The notes below the pieces were generated by a model. The model had not been told where the DNA came from, did not search any database, and worked only from the letters and a program-made list of their open reading frames with translations. This document shows, one piece after another, positions 43,632 through 52,942 of a DNA stretch of 64,000 nt; position 1 is the stretch's first letter, and every line of letters starts with the position of its first letter. This stretch comes from Burkholderia pyrrocinia (GTDB lineage: Bacteria > Pseudomonadota > Gammaproteobacteria > Burkholderiales > Burkholderiaceae). The stretch is from assembly GCF_018417535.1 (NCBI RefSeq), contig NZ_CP070979.1:682001-746000 (forward strand). Reading direction: 5' to 3'. The position numbers were made by a program, and so were the translations under genes.

Positions 43632-45173
43632 TCAAACCATCAGTTCGATCAGGAACGGGCCCTCCCGCCCGAAGCTTCGGGCCATCAGGTCGGCACATTC
43701 TTCCATCGTGGTCGCGCGTGCCGCCTCGACGCCAAGGCCGTCGGCGATCTTCGTCCAGTTGAGCGCCGGGTTGCCGAGGTCGAGCATGCTCATGGCGGTC
43801 GGGCCAGGTGTCGCGCCAACGTTCCGATATTCGCCGACGAGAATGTTGTACTTGCTGTTGTTCAGCAGGATCGTCGTGCACGGGAGACGCTCCCGAGCTT
43901 GCGTCCATAGCGCCTGCAACGAATACATGGCCGAGCCGTCGGCTTGCAAACTGATCACCCGACGGTTGCCACGCGCACCCATGGCGGCGCCCGTCGCAAC
44001 CGGCAGACCATCGCCGATTGCGCCGCCGGTCAGCTGAAGCCAATCGTGCGGCGCAGCGGCATGCGTATGACGGTAAAACGAACGGCCGTAGGAAATACTT
44101 TCGTCGGAGACGATCGCGTCGTCGGGCATCAGCGCGGCCAGCGTGCGCGCCAGGCCTTCAGGGGTCGGCGCGCCGCTTGCGATCTCCGGACGTGGGCCCG
44201 GGTCGGGCATCGCTGCCACTGGCGCGTTCAGCGCGTCGACCAGTGCCTGCAATGCGGCTTCGGGATCTTGGTCATAGCGCGACAGGACATGCAGTTGCGC
44301 ATGCGACGGATATTGCCTGGACGGCTTGTCCGGGTAGGCGAAAAAGCCGACGGGCGGCTTCGCGTTGACGAGAATGATGTGGTCAAAGCTGGCGAGCGAC
44401 TCGATGGCGTGATCGGTGCCGTACGGTACGCGTTCGACCGGAAGCCGCCCCTGGCCGCGCGCGAGGCGTCCGTTTACAAAGTCGTAACGAACGGCCGCAC
44501 CGGTGGCCCGCGCGATGCGCCATGCAAGCGCCTGCGATTTGGCGAGCACGCCGCGCCCGGCCAACAGGATCAGCACATTCTTGCGCTCGCGCAGCACGCG
44601 CGCGGCTTGTTCGACTGCGAACGGATCGATCGCCGGCGCGACCGGAACGACGAGCGCTTCGGCCACGACGCCGCCCGCACTCCACGATGCATCGGCCGGC
44701 AGGATCATCGTGGCGATCTGACCTGGCGCGGTGCGGGCCGCCTGCACCGCGCTGGCTGCATCATGTCCGACCTCGGCCGAGCTGCCGCTCGTGCGCACCC
44801 AACTCGACACCGTGCGCGCGAGGCTGTCGGTGTCCGCCGTCAACGGCGCATCGAACTGGCGGTGATAGGTCGCCTGATCGCCGACGATGTTGACGATGCC
44901 GCTGCGTGCACGCCTCGCGTTGTGGAGATTTGCGAGGCCGTTGGCAAGGCCGGGACCACAGTGCAGCAACGTGCAGGCTGGCTTTTCGGCGATCCGGTAG
45001 TAGCCATCCGCCATGCCGGTGACGACGTTCTCCTGCAGGCCCAGCACGCAGTGCATGCCGGGGATCTGATCGAGCGCCGCGACGAAATGCATCTCGCTCG
45101 TACCGGGATTCGCGAAACAGGTGTCGACACCCGACTGCAACAGCGTTCTTACCAGACTTTCCGCACCATTCAC
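43632..45173 (-). CDS. ThDP-dependent decarboxylase/acetolactate-synthase-like enzyme
   Basis: A 513-residue ThDP enzyme of the IlvB/benzoylformate-decarboxylase group. The N-terminal domain has FANPGTSEMHFVAALDQ and the catalytic Glu in LGLQENVVTGMADGYYR. The C-terminal cofactor motif is ADGSAMYSLQALWTQ followed by LNNSKYNIL, with ADG in place of the usual GDG. A GTG at 45173 with AAGGAG seven bases upstream is the best start. Substrate is probably the oxo acid made by the neighbouring aminotransferase; the exact reaction is unproven. Confidence 0.85.
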   Translation of the reverse strand: MNGAESLVRTLLQSGVDTCFANPGTSEMHFVAALDQIPGMHCVLGLQENVVTGMADGYYRIAEKPACTLLHCGPGLANGLANLHNARRARSGIVNIVGDQATYHRQFDAPLTADTDSLARTVSSWVRTSGSSAEVGHDAASAVQAARTAPGQIATMILPADASWSAGGVVAEALVVPVAPAIDPFAVEQAARVLRERKNVLILLAGRGVLAKSQALAWRIARATGAAVRYDFVNGRLARGQGRLPVERVPYGTDHAIESLASFDHIILVNAKPPVGFFAYPDKPSRQYPSHAQLHVLSRYDQDPEAALQALVDALNAPVAAMPDPGPRPEIASGAPTPEGLARTLAALMPDDAIVSDESISYGRSFYRHTHAAAPHDWLQLTGGAIGDGLPVATGAAMGARGNRRVISLQADGSAMYSLQALWTQARERLPCTTILLNNSKYNILVGEYRNVGATPGPTAMSMLDLGNPALNWTKIADGLGVEAARATTMEECADLMARSFGREGPFLIELMV

Positions 45174-45205
45174 CAAGAACTCCTTATGTGTGGGTGATGC
45201 CGTGA

Positions 45206-45627
45206 TGATGAAAAGATGATGCCGCGACAAAAGACCGATTCTATGCAAACATCGCAATGCTCACGACGAACGTTGACCGCGGCGGAGCCGATGCCATGCA
45301 AATCACGCATTGAACCGCCCCGGGAATGTAGGAGACTTCGGATCCTGGCTGTCACCTTTGATCGTGCATCCCTATTTTTATGGATACGAAGCTCCTGCAG
45401 GATTTCCTGGCATTGGCCGCTACCGGCAACTTCACTCGTGCCGCCGAGTTGCGCCATGTGTCGCAAGCAGCGTTCAGCCGCCGGATTCAGGCGCTCGAAA
45501 GCTGGGCGGGCGTGCCGCTGGTGGAGCGAGGCTCGATACCGAGCCGGCTGACCGAGGCCGGGCAGCGGTTGCGCGTCACTGCGGCGGAGACCGTCGCCAA
45601 ACTGTCCAGGGCGAAGGCCGATCTGTC
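45206..45627 (+). repeat. Right copy of the inverted LysR-5' repeat
   Basis: Nearly identical to the reverse complement of 38312-38697, covering the upstream region and the first roughly 82 codons of the intact LysR gene. A 42-bp insert at 45311-45352 (starting TGAACCGCCCCGGGAATG) is absent from the left copy. Confidence 0.85.
45311..45352. mobile_element. 42-bp insert, possible insertion-sequence end
   Basis: This block sits exactly between AATCACGCAT and CACCT, which are contiguous in the left copy. Its first bases TGAACCGCCCCGGG resemble the terminal repeat of IS3-type elements that I associate with Burkholderia and Ralstonia. A solo end left after imprecise excision would explain it. Confidence 0.4.
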
Positions 45628-46273
45628 CGGAGCCGCGCCGCGTCAACAAGAACACATTCGGGTTGGGATCAGCTCGTCGCTGGCCACGCTGTTTTTGCCG
45701 CAGTGGTGGTCAGCGTGGACTCGTGACATCCAGTTGACCGCTGAAGTCATGGTCGGCGATATCTATGATCTTGTGACGGCGCTCGCGTCGAATCACGTCG
45801 ACATCCTGATCACATACGAATGCAACGAATTGCCGCTGCCGTTTTCACCGGAGCGCTACGAGTCGAAGTGGATCAGAGGCGACTGCCTAAAACCGTTCGC
45901 ATCCCGGCAGTGGATCCAAGAAAAGGGCGTTGTCTGGCCGGGCACGGCTGCTGCCCCCATTCCACTGTTGATGTGGACGAGGGGTCATTATATGGATCGG
46001 CTCGTCGAGCGCGTCATCGAAAAAGCGCCGTTTCCGCTGATCGGGACGAGAGTATTCGAGAATCGCTCGCTCGAAGTGCTCCACGCGATGACGTCCCACG
46101 GGCATGGGGTAGCCTGGATGCTTGAAACCCTGGTGCTGGCCGCCGGCAATGATTGCGTATCGCTGGGAGGCGCGGCCTGGAGCTTACCGATGTCGGTCCG
46201 GGCATTTCGCGAGATAGAGAACGCGAATCCTGCGCTGGAGTGCCTGTGGCAAATGCTTCCGCATAGCACGTGA
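45380..46273 (+). CDS. LysR-family regulator of the aminotransferase/decarboxylase genes
   Basis: A 297-residue LTTR. The helix-turn-helix is FTRAAELRHVSQAAFSRRIQ and the effector domain follows from about residue 95. It is divergent from the ThDP enzyme at 45173 with a 206-bp control region, so that operon is its probable target. Its first 82 codons are duplicated in inverted orientation at 38312. Confidence 0.92.
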   Translation: MDTKLLQDFLALAATGNFTRAAELRHVSQAAFSRRIQALESWAGVPLVERGSIPSRLTEAGQRLRVTAAETVAKLSRAKADLSGAAPRQQEHIRVGISSSLATLFLPQWWSAWTRDIQLTAEVMVGDIYDLVTALASNHVDILITYECNELPLPFSPERYESKWIRGDCLKPFASRQWIQEKGVVWPGTAAAPIPLLMWTRGHYMDRLVERVIEKAPFPLIGTRVFENRSLEVLHAMTSHGHGVAWMLETLVLAAGNDCVSLGGAAWSLPMSVRAFREIENANPALECLWQMLPHST

Positions 46274-46633
<360 letters not shown>

Positions 46634-46643
46634 CGCGCAATCG

Positions 46644-46675
46644 GGGGCCGTCCGGCCAGTCAAACGGGCGGCCCC
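46644..46675 (+). terminator. Hairpin after the reductase fragment
   Basis: GGGGCCG at 46644 pairs with CGGCCCC ending at 46675 (7 bp, 18-nt loop), 11 bp after the stop. No T-tract. It may be the original terminator of the reductase gene. Confidence 0.4.
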
Positions 46676-46903
46676 ATCACCGGAAGCGATGACGCGCATG
46701 CGTCGAGTTCGCTGCCCTCGGACGACACGTAACCTTCCCTTCCGCGGACCCAACGTTCGCGAACGCACGCAACAGAACCGACGTTCAACCTGAAACAGCA
46801 AGGGACCGTTCCGGCACGACAATAGTCGTGCCGTTACGCGTGAACAAACCGTCGTACTGCGCTCAGGCTTCGGCCTTGAGGCTCGTCAACGTCTCTACGG
46901 CGC

Positions 46904-47218
46904 TCATCGTGTCACCGCCCAGGAATCGCGCCCGGCCGACGTCCTGCCCGCTCGGACGAAATGGGAAATGCTCAGAGGGACAGTATCCGCCTTGGCACTC
47001 GAACGCGTCTTCCGGGCGGCGCCCAGGATCGGACGCAAGTGCTCATAAAAGCACTCAAGCTGTCGCGCATCGGATGCCAATCGCTCAAGATCGAGCGCCT
47101 TCTCGAGAATCGTCCGCGCAATATGAAAACGCTGAAGTCCGCGCCCCACGCGAACCTGAAAGACCACGCCATCGCTGTTGTGCGGCACTCCTGCCCAAAC
47201 AAGCGAACCGCTATCCAT
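46904..47218 (-). CDS. Hypothetical protein, 104 residues
   Basis: Starts at 47218 (MDSGSLVWAGVPHNSDGVVF) behind GGAGGC, with a sensible mixed sequence: RFHIARTILEKALDLERLAS and LSISHFVRAGR. I do not recognise the family with certainty. The layout, a beta-rich start followed by helices, recalls DUF1488-like proteins, one of which is encoded nearby at 47733. No catalytic motif is evident. Confidence 0.6.
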   Translation of the reverse strand: MDSGSLVWAGVPHNSDGVVFQVRVGRGLQRFHIARTILEKALDLERLASDARQLECFYEHLRPILGAARKTRSSAKADTVPLSISHFVRAGRTSAGRDSWAVTR

Positions 47219-47421
47219 GAAGCCTCCGAAAAATCGCAATCGTCACATCAATATGCCAGCAAGCTCTCGCGGCGCATATTGGTATTTCAAAATTGTGACG
47301 CTTGAGGCATCGGTATTTTTACAGCAACCCGAATATTGCGATGCAACAAAAATGCCCGTAGACTGGGTTCGCACCTTCGATGCAGTTGCCCCGCAGTCGC
47401 TCCATGACGGGAGAGCACGCC

Positions 47422-47637
47422 ATGACGACTTCTTCACCAGCACGGAGCCACACGCCCCCCGCCCTCCACGTATTCGAACAAGATGGGGGTTGGCATTGGG
47501 GCATCACGGTTCCTCGCCCGACGGGATGCGGCTTCAAACTGATCGCATTCAGTGAGCACATCTTTTCCGCTGAAGACACTGCCCAACGCGACGGCGATCG
47601 AGCGCTGGCCTCCATCGTGGCGAGCGACGAGTACTGA
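47422..47637 (+). CDS. Small hypothetical protein, 71 residues
   Basis: Starts at ATG 47422 with GGGAGAG at good spacing: MTTSSPARSHTPPALHVFEQ, then WHWGITVPRPTGCGFKLIAF and a C-terminal helix with EDTAQRDGDRALASIVAS. A conserved-looking, single small domain. Function unknown. It lies just before a DUF1488-type gene. Confidence 0.55.
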   Translation: MTTSSPARSHTPPALHVFEQDGGWHWGITVPRPTGCGFKLIAFSEHIFSAEDTAQRDGDRALASIVASDEY

Positions 47638-47732
47638 ACTCGGCGTATCGGGCAGTCGCACGCTCCTTGAGTTTTCACATCCGGATGCAATACTCCTATC
47701 ACCCTTCGATGCAAGACCACCTACCGCGCGCC

Positions 47733-47999
47733 ATGACCGACTCAGCCACTTGTCTGACATACCCGGTCGTCTGCGACGATCTGAGCCTGTCGTTCTCTGC
47801 CTATGGCACCGGTTGGGGGTACGTTGCAATCAAGCTCCCGGCGGACGTCATTCGAGAAAAGCTCGACGCAAACACGGCTACACCCGAGCAATTGCTCACC
47901 GCGTTCGAAAGCAATCGCGGGAAGATCGCTGTCGCGATCAACCGACACGCATTACCGAACGACGGCCGGCACATCCAGCTCGGCAAATCAGACTTCTAG
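47733..47999 (+). CDS. DUF1488 family protein
   Basis: An 88-residue protein reading TYPVVCDDLSLSFSAYGTGW, AIKLPADVIREKLDANTATP and LTAFESNRGKIAVAINRHAL. This matches the DUF1488 pattern of a short beta-sheet followed by an LxxFxxNRxxI helix. The start is uncertain; in-frame ATGs at 47667 and 47709 would lengthen it. Function unknown. Confidence 0.65.
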   Translation: MTDSATCLTYPVVCDDLSLSFSAYGTGWGYVAIKLPADVIREKLDANTATPEQLLTAFESNRGKIAVAINRHALPNDGRHIQLGKSDF

Positions 48000-48202
48000 A
48001 TCAGAACCAGCATGTGGGCGGCGCATGGATCTTTACCTGTTGCCTGAGCCGACAACCTGGGTCGCCAATTCCGGGCTGCCTGCCGGCTGCGGCTATGCGC
48101 GCAGCGGCAGGTGACACAACGATGTCGTCGCAAGTCGCGAAGTAGTCATAAGCCGGCAGTAGCGTGTGGACCAGCATGCCGATAGTAGACGGGAGGTGTT
48201 AC

Positions 48203-49228
48203 ATGAACATCCGGATCCTGGTTCCCTGCACCCTTGCGCTCGTTGCCATCGCCGCACAAGCTGCCGATATCACCGGCGCAGGCAGCACTTTTGCCGCACC
48301 GATTTACACGAAATGGGCCGATGCGTACAAGAAGGCGGGCGGCGGCAAGGTCAACTATCAAGGCATCGGTTCGTCGGGCGGCCTGAAGCGGATCGTCGCG
48401 AAGACGGTCGATTTTGCCGGTTCGGACGCGCCGCTGAAGGATGACGAACTCGCGAAGGAAGGCCTGTTCCAGTTCCCGACGGTGATCGGCGGCGTGGTGC
48501 CGGTCGTCAACGTGCCGGGCGTGAAGTCGGGCGAGCTGACGCTGTCGGGCCCGCTGCTCGGCGACATCTACCTCGGCAAGATCAAGAAGTGGAACGACCC
48601 GGCGATCGCCGCGCTGAACCCGAAGGTCAAGCTGCCGGATACGGACGTCGCGGTGGTTCGCCGCGCTGACGGCTCGGGCACCAGCTTCATCTGGACGAAC
48701 TACCTGTCGAAGGTCAACGGCGAGTGGAAGTCGAAGATCGGCGAAGGCACGACGGTCAACTGGCCGACGGGCACGGGCGGCAAGGGCAACGACGGCGTCG
48801 CGGCCTTCGTGCAGCGCCTGCCGGGCGCGATCGGCTACGTCGAGTGGGCGTACGCGAAGAAGAACAACATGACCTACACCGCGCTGAAGAACTCGACGGG
48901 CACGGTGGTCGAGCCGAAGACGGAAACGTTCAAGGCCGCGGCTGCCGGCGCGAACTGGTCGAAATCGTTCTACCAGATCCTGACGGACGAGCCGGGCAAG
49001 GACGCATGGCCGGTCGTCGGCGCGACGTTCGTGCTGCTGCACGCGAAGCAGGACAAGCCGGAACAGGGCACGGAAACGCTGAAGTTCTTCGACTGGGCAT
49101 TCCGCAATGGCAACCAGGCCGCCACGGATCTCGACTACATCTCGCTTCCTGATCCGGTCGTGTCCGAAATCCGCAAGCAATGGAAGGCGAAAATCAAGGA
49201 CGCCTCCGGTAAAGCGCTTGTGGACTGA
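48203..49228 (+). CDS. pstS: Phosphate-binding protein PstS
   Basis: A 341-residue periplasmic phosphate receptor. The signal peptide [20 protein letters not shown] is followed by [31 protein letters not shown] and [14 protein letters not shown], the phosphate-contacting loops. GGGAGGTG precedes the ATG at 48203. No pstC, pstA or pstB lies beside it, so it is an orphan copy or has been separated from its operon. It might serve the Pst system elsewhere or act as an exported phosphate scavenger. Confidence 0.96.
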   Translation: MNIRILVPCTLALVAIAAQAADITGAGSTFAAPIYTKWADAYKKAGGGKVNYQGIGSSGGLKRIVAKTVDFAGSDAPLKDDELAKEGLFQFPTVIGGVVPVVNVPGVKSGELTLSGPLLGDIYLGKIKKWNDPAIAALNPKVKLPDTDVAVVRRADGSGTSFIWTNYLSKVNGEWKSKIGEGTTVNWPTGTGGKGNDGVAAFVQRLPGAIGYVEWAYAKKNNMTYTALKNSTGTVVEPKTETFKAAAAGANWSKSFYQILTDEPGKDAWPVVGATFVLLHAKQDKPEQGTETLKFFDWAFRNGNQAATDLDYISLPDPVVSEIRKQWKAKIKDASGKALVD

Positions 49229-49379
49229 GATCGCCGGGTGGGGCGCGATATCGACCGCGTACGTCGCTTGGCGAAGCGGGAGCGTCCCTTCAAAAATCCG
49301 TCTCAAATGTCCGTTTGAGCAGCAGCTGTTGGTCGTGATCATCGGAAGCCGGGCGAAAGACGAGCTTTCGGTGTTCCCG

Positions 49380-50087
49380 TCAAAACACGCCCGGAATCAA
49401 CCGGTACCGAACTTTCGTCTTGTACGCGCGATAATCCGCATCCTCCGACAACACTCGCTCCTCCATACTGATTCGCCCGATCTGCAACAGCATCCAGATG
49501 CTGATCACGAGCAAGTTTCGAGTACTGAAGTTTGCGAGCAGGAAACCGATTTCGGACAACAAGTAACCGGCATAGATCGGGTGACGCATGAACCGGTACG
49601 CACCGGTCGAGACCACCCCGCGATTGGCTGGCAGCAGACCGAACGAGCGCCCCAGCGACAGCTTCGCGAACAGCTGCCACGCAATCCCGCAAATTTGCCA
49701 GCCTCCTCCGGCCCACTCCGGAATCAGTTGTGTACTGGCGGTCAACTGATACGTGAGGCAGTAGAACGAACCGCCAAGAGAAAAGCACATCGCGACGGGA
49801 TGCCAGTCGCGCCGCGTCGGCAAATTCGCAAAGGCTGACATTCCGACGGTCAGTACTGCGGAGACCAGCAGCAGGAGCAGCGTGATCCGACTCGGATCCA
49901 ATCGCCACGGCAGGTAGATCAGATAAGCAAATACGCCCAGCACGGTCACCGAAGACACGCGAGCGCCAAGCTCGATCAGACTGATCCGCTTCGACTCCCC
50001 TCCGACAGCTGTCGAGTGCGGCACTAGCGTACTCTGCGCGCACGCTCCCCGCACCCCTGCATCCTGTATGGCCTGTGCCTGCTTCAT
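49380..50087 (-). CDS. Isoprenylcysteine methyltransferase-like membrane protein
   Basis: A 235-residue integral-membrane protein with about six helices. The signature RGVVSTGAYRFMRHPIYAGY near residue 160 and EERVLSEDADYRAYKTKVR near the C-terminus place it in the ICMT/PEMT-like group that methylates lipids or prenylated cysteine using AdoMet. Substrate unknown; no partner gene is adjacent. Confidence 0.85.
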   Translation of the reverse strand: MKQAQAIQDAGVRGACAQSTLVPHSTAVGGESKRISLIELGARVSSVTVLGVFAYLIYLPWRLDPSRITLLLLLVSAVLTVGMSAFANLPTRRDWHPVAMCFSLGGSFYCLTYQLTASTQLIPEWAGGGWQICGIAWQLFAKLSLGRSFGLLPANRGVVSTGAYRFMRHPIYAGYLLSEIGFLLANFSTRNLLVISIWMLLQIGRISMEERVLSEDADYRAYKTKVRYRLIPGVF

Positions 50088-50576
50088 CTTATTTATCCGT
50101 AATTTATTGCGGATTTTTTATATTGCCGAGTCAGACTAGCATGCCCTCTCCATTGAAGAGTGCCCAAGTTGCAATTTTGTGGGGGTGATTAGTGTAAGTC
50201 CCGAGGGCAACGCTCGAATAGCGAGCCCGAAGGGCTGGGTTGCGCGGCCTGCCAAACAGTTCGCGGCTCGTATCGTTCTCCGGGCGGACGAGATCATCCC
50301 CGCTCTCCGGCAATTGGTTGGCTTGTATCCCGGACGACATGGGTGCCGAGTGAAAGCCACGCACTTCGTGGTCATGATCGAAACCGAACAATGGTGCGAC
50401 GCCGCGAACTTCGCACCGGCACCCTTTGCGCTGCAGCCGCTGCGTGGCCAATCTACCCGCGTTCCAGGCATACCCTTGGCAGCAGCGACATCTGTCGAAA
50501 GGCAACTTCACTGTCGCGCGTCTGGGCCGCGGGTAAACTCGGCCACCGCCGACGGCCTGCTTTTCGTCGACTTCGG
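50088..50576. other. 490-bp gap with a partial mutS-promoter-like sequence
   Basis: Frames of more than 100 codons are open on both strands but none has recognisable features. Near 50520-50550 the sequence TGGGCCGCGGGTAAACTCGG resembles the block upstream of the mutS-like copies at 52691, 54301 and 54921, so it may be a worn fourth copy. Confidence 0.45.
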
Positions 50577-51380
50577 TCAGGGCTTCACCTCCCCTTGCCT
50601 GGAGCCCAGGGTCGCAGCAATGCGGCTTTGCGCAGCGACGAGTTGGTCATCCGTGGTCGCCACCAGCCACAGACGTGTCTGCTCCTCGATCTGGCGGTTG
50701 TGGTCCTTCAACGGGCCCATCGCGGCAGCGGCCTTCCAGACCACTGGGCCGATTCGGCTTTTCCTGCCCGACGGCGCGCCTACCAGCAGGCAGTAAGGCC
50801 CCAGCGGAAGCGATACGAACGGAAGTGCCGGACTGGCGCGCACGCGCCAGTCAATGAAGGGCGTGTCGCCGATAAGCAGCGGCATGGGCAGGCCGTGGAG
50901 CACGCTGAAATCGTACAGCGCCAGTTGCTCCCGCATGCCGACGTAAATACGCCGGATGTCGCCGACAACCGCCGCGCGGATCTCGTCATCGAACATCGGT
51001 TCCTGCGCGTAACGAGCAAATGCCTTTCGAGCCTCCCATTGATATGCGCTGAACAGGCCAATCTCCACGCAATCCTGCACTGCGCGCTGAACATCCGCCA
51101 CGGAACCGGCTTCCTCTGGCTTACCCAACTGAGCAGCCCGCAAAAACCGGGCAAGTCCTGCCTCGTGGATCGCAGGACGATCCGCGGATGCATCGTCGTC
51201 AGCGCCGTTGCCGAGGGGCACGTAGACATATTCCTCGGCTGCGAAATGCGATTTCTTGCCTTCATCAAACTTGATTTCGCCATCAACGCAGTCCAGATAG
51301 CGAGTCCCGATTCGACCATGCTCCCAAACCCAATTTTTCAGGAACGGACGTAGTGGATGCGGCCTGTCGTGATCGGTCAT
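50577..51380 (-). CDS. Hypothetical protein, weakly DUF4238-like
   Basis: A 267-residue protein with a good GGAGG site before the ATG at 51380 (MTDHDRPHPLRPFLKN). It is a soluble mixed alpha/beta protein: IGTRYLDCVDGEIKFDEGKK near the start, and LPMPLLIGDTPFIDWRVRAS in the second half, which recalls the SDNP-like motif of DUF4238 proteins. The family assignment is weak. DUF4238-like genes often sit in variable islands, as here. Confidence 0.65.
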   Translation of the reverse strand: MTDHDRPHPLRPFLKNWVWEHGRIGTRYLDCVDGEIKFDEGKKSHFAAEEYVYVPLGNGADDDASADRPAIHEAGLARFLRAAQLGKPEEAGSVADVQRAVQDCVEIGLFSAYQWEARKAFARYAQEPMFDDEIRAAVVGDIRRIYVGMREQLALYDFSVLHGLPMPLLIGDTPFIDWRVRASPALPFVSLPLGPYCLLVGAPSGRKSRIGPVVWKAAAAMGPLKDHNRQIEEQTRLWLVATTDDQLVAAQSRIAATLGSRQGEVKP

Positions 51381-51748
51381 TGAATCCTCCAAGTTGCCCA
51401 GTATAGTTCCAAGTTGTCGATTGTTCCGTGGAGGGCATGGCGATCGATCAAACCGATGGATCAGCGCTTTCCAATCAGCCGAGCGGAGCCCTGCGAGCTC
51501 GGCAGCGACCAGCACACTTGAGAAAGCATTTGCAGAATTGCTGAGCTCGCGGCCAGTTGTCGTGCCCAAGATTTCCTCAGATTGCCTTCCTCTCCCAAGG
51601 ACGATGCTTGAGATGTCGTTGGGCGTACCAAAGTGCTGACTCGATTCGCGGCGCCCACATCCCGTAGGAATTCGAGGGAATAACTTGGCCGAGCCGTGCA
51701 CGTCCCGAGCGCTTCGTCATTGAGGCAAAAGCACGACTCCCCCCATAG
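51381..51748. other. 370-bp gap, no supported gene
   Basis: Short frames only on both strands. The sequence near 51460-51660 is GC-moderate and shows no motif I can name. Confidence 0.4.
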
Positions 51749-52039
51749 CTACGCCTCCAGTCGCCCCTCAGCATCCCAGTACGCCCATTTTTCAGCTTCC
51801 GTTCCGTGGTCGTAGTTGCCAAGCGCAGCCAGTTGTCCGTTTGGATGGAAATCCTTCCAGGCTCCGTGCTCAACTCCGTGTTCGTAGGTCCCTTCAGATG
51901 CGAGCGTACGGTCCTCTCTATAGGCGACAAAAGGACCGTGCCGAATCCATCGGCTCCCATCAGCAGCCAGGTATCTGCAATAGCGGTATCTAAGTGCACC
52001 GCTTGCATAAAAGACTTCTGCGATATCCAATTCCGCCAT
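51749..52039 (-). CDS. MORN-repeat (YwqK-like) protein
   Basis: A 96-residue protein starting MAELDIAEVFYASGALRYRY with repeated glycine-aromatic units: RWIRHGPFVAYREDRTLASE, GTYEHGVEHGAWKDFHPNGQ and GNYDHGTEAEKWAYWDAEG. These are degenerate MORN/YwqK repeats, found in orphan antitoxin or immunity proteins of variable islands. No partner toxin is visible. Confidence 0.75.
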   Translation of the reverse strand: MAELDIAEVFYASGALRYRYCRYLAADGSRWIRHGPFVAYREDRTLASEGTYEHGVEHGAWKDFHPNGQLAALGNYDHGTEAEKWAYWDAEGRLEA

Positions 52040-52075
52040 TGCGACATCCCCTTGAACCTACGCCAAGTCCTACGC

Positions 52076-52579
52076 TCACCCATCTTTGCCCGTTGGCTTG
52101 TCTCTGACGTACGGGGCGGCGAAGTCCGCATCGAAAGTGCCTCTCCAAGAACGCACGCGCATCGAGGAGGTGTAGTAATACTCGTAGTTTGCGCGTGGAA
52201 TCTTGTCCGCTGGAACTGCGGCGCTTGAAAAAACCCCATCTCGTATGATTGAGTCGCCGGTGCAAATGTAAGAGACCACGACAAGTTTTTCGTCGAGTAT
52301 CTTCCGGATGAACTCGATTGCACCGCCAGCCTCGTCAGCATTGCCCAACACGGAGAAAAAATGCCGATGGGTCGTCGCATAGAAAACCGTCACCTCCTCG
52401 TTGTATAAGGAAGAAACCTCCAAGGGACCACCTTTCGATGCCGCGAGCGACGGCACCAGAACTTTGAAGTAGTTCTCTCCAGCGTTGGCAACAATAGAAA
52501 GATGGCTCCTCCAGTTCGGGAAAACCGAGAGAAGGTCTCCCGCCATTTGGCGAGAGAAAGGCTCAAGCAGTTCGATCAT
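52076..52579 (-). CDS. Hypothetical, immunity-like protein
   Basis: A 167-residue protein starting at 52579 (MIELLEPFSRQMAGDLLSVF). It is acidic to neutral and has the composition and size of contact-inhibition or T6SS immunity proteins: LVPSLAASKGGPLEVSSLYN, VTVFYATTHRHFFSVLGNAD and AIEFIRKILDEKLVVVSYIC. The family is not recognised. It lies just before the first mutS-like copy, 37 bp behind which the MORN gene follows on the same strand. Confidence 0.65.
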   Translation of the reverse strand: MIELLEPFSRQMAGDLLSVFPNWRSHLSIVANAGENYFKVLVPSLAASKGGPLEVSSLYNEEVTVFYATTHRHFFSVLGNADEAGGAIEFIRKILDEKLVVVSYICTGDSIIRDGVFSSAAVPADKIPRANYEYYYTSSMRVRSWRGTFDADFAAPYVRDKPTGKDG

Positions 52580-52690
52580 GATGCCCCCGTAGCTTGCGTA
52601 TAGAGCAGCGAGACTGCCGGCAATCCTACGCCACAAGTCGATCGACTCTGCTGCTGGCGGATCATGTCCGGCACCCGGCCGGTCACGATC

Positions 52691-52850
52691 TCCGACAACT
52701 GCCCGAACGGCGAACTTCGCGCAGGCACGTTCGAGCCGCTGGTAAACTCGGACTGCCAAGGCAACTTTTCCCGGTCACATGAGCACCCAACCCACCGCCG
52801 CACCTGCCAACGTCGCTCCAATGATGCAGCAGTACCTGTGCCTTATCTAA
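52691..52850 (+). pseudogene. First copy of the mutS 5' end (upstream block plus 23 codons)
   Basis: The block runs from the upstream GCCCGAACGGCGAACTTCG, through GCTGGTAAACTCGGACTGCC and GCAACTTTTCCCGGTCACATG, into MSTQPTAAPANVAPMMQQYL and stops at 52850. APMMQQYL is the N-terminal motif of mismatch-repair MutS. Only the start of the gene is present. Confidence 0.75.
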
Positions 52851-52942
52851 TAAGGCTCTGATCGTAAGTTACGCTGCAAGCTACGCCACCGAATTCCTAA
52901 AGTATTGCCGTAATACGGCGACCGCCAGAAGGGGATCGTAGT

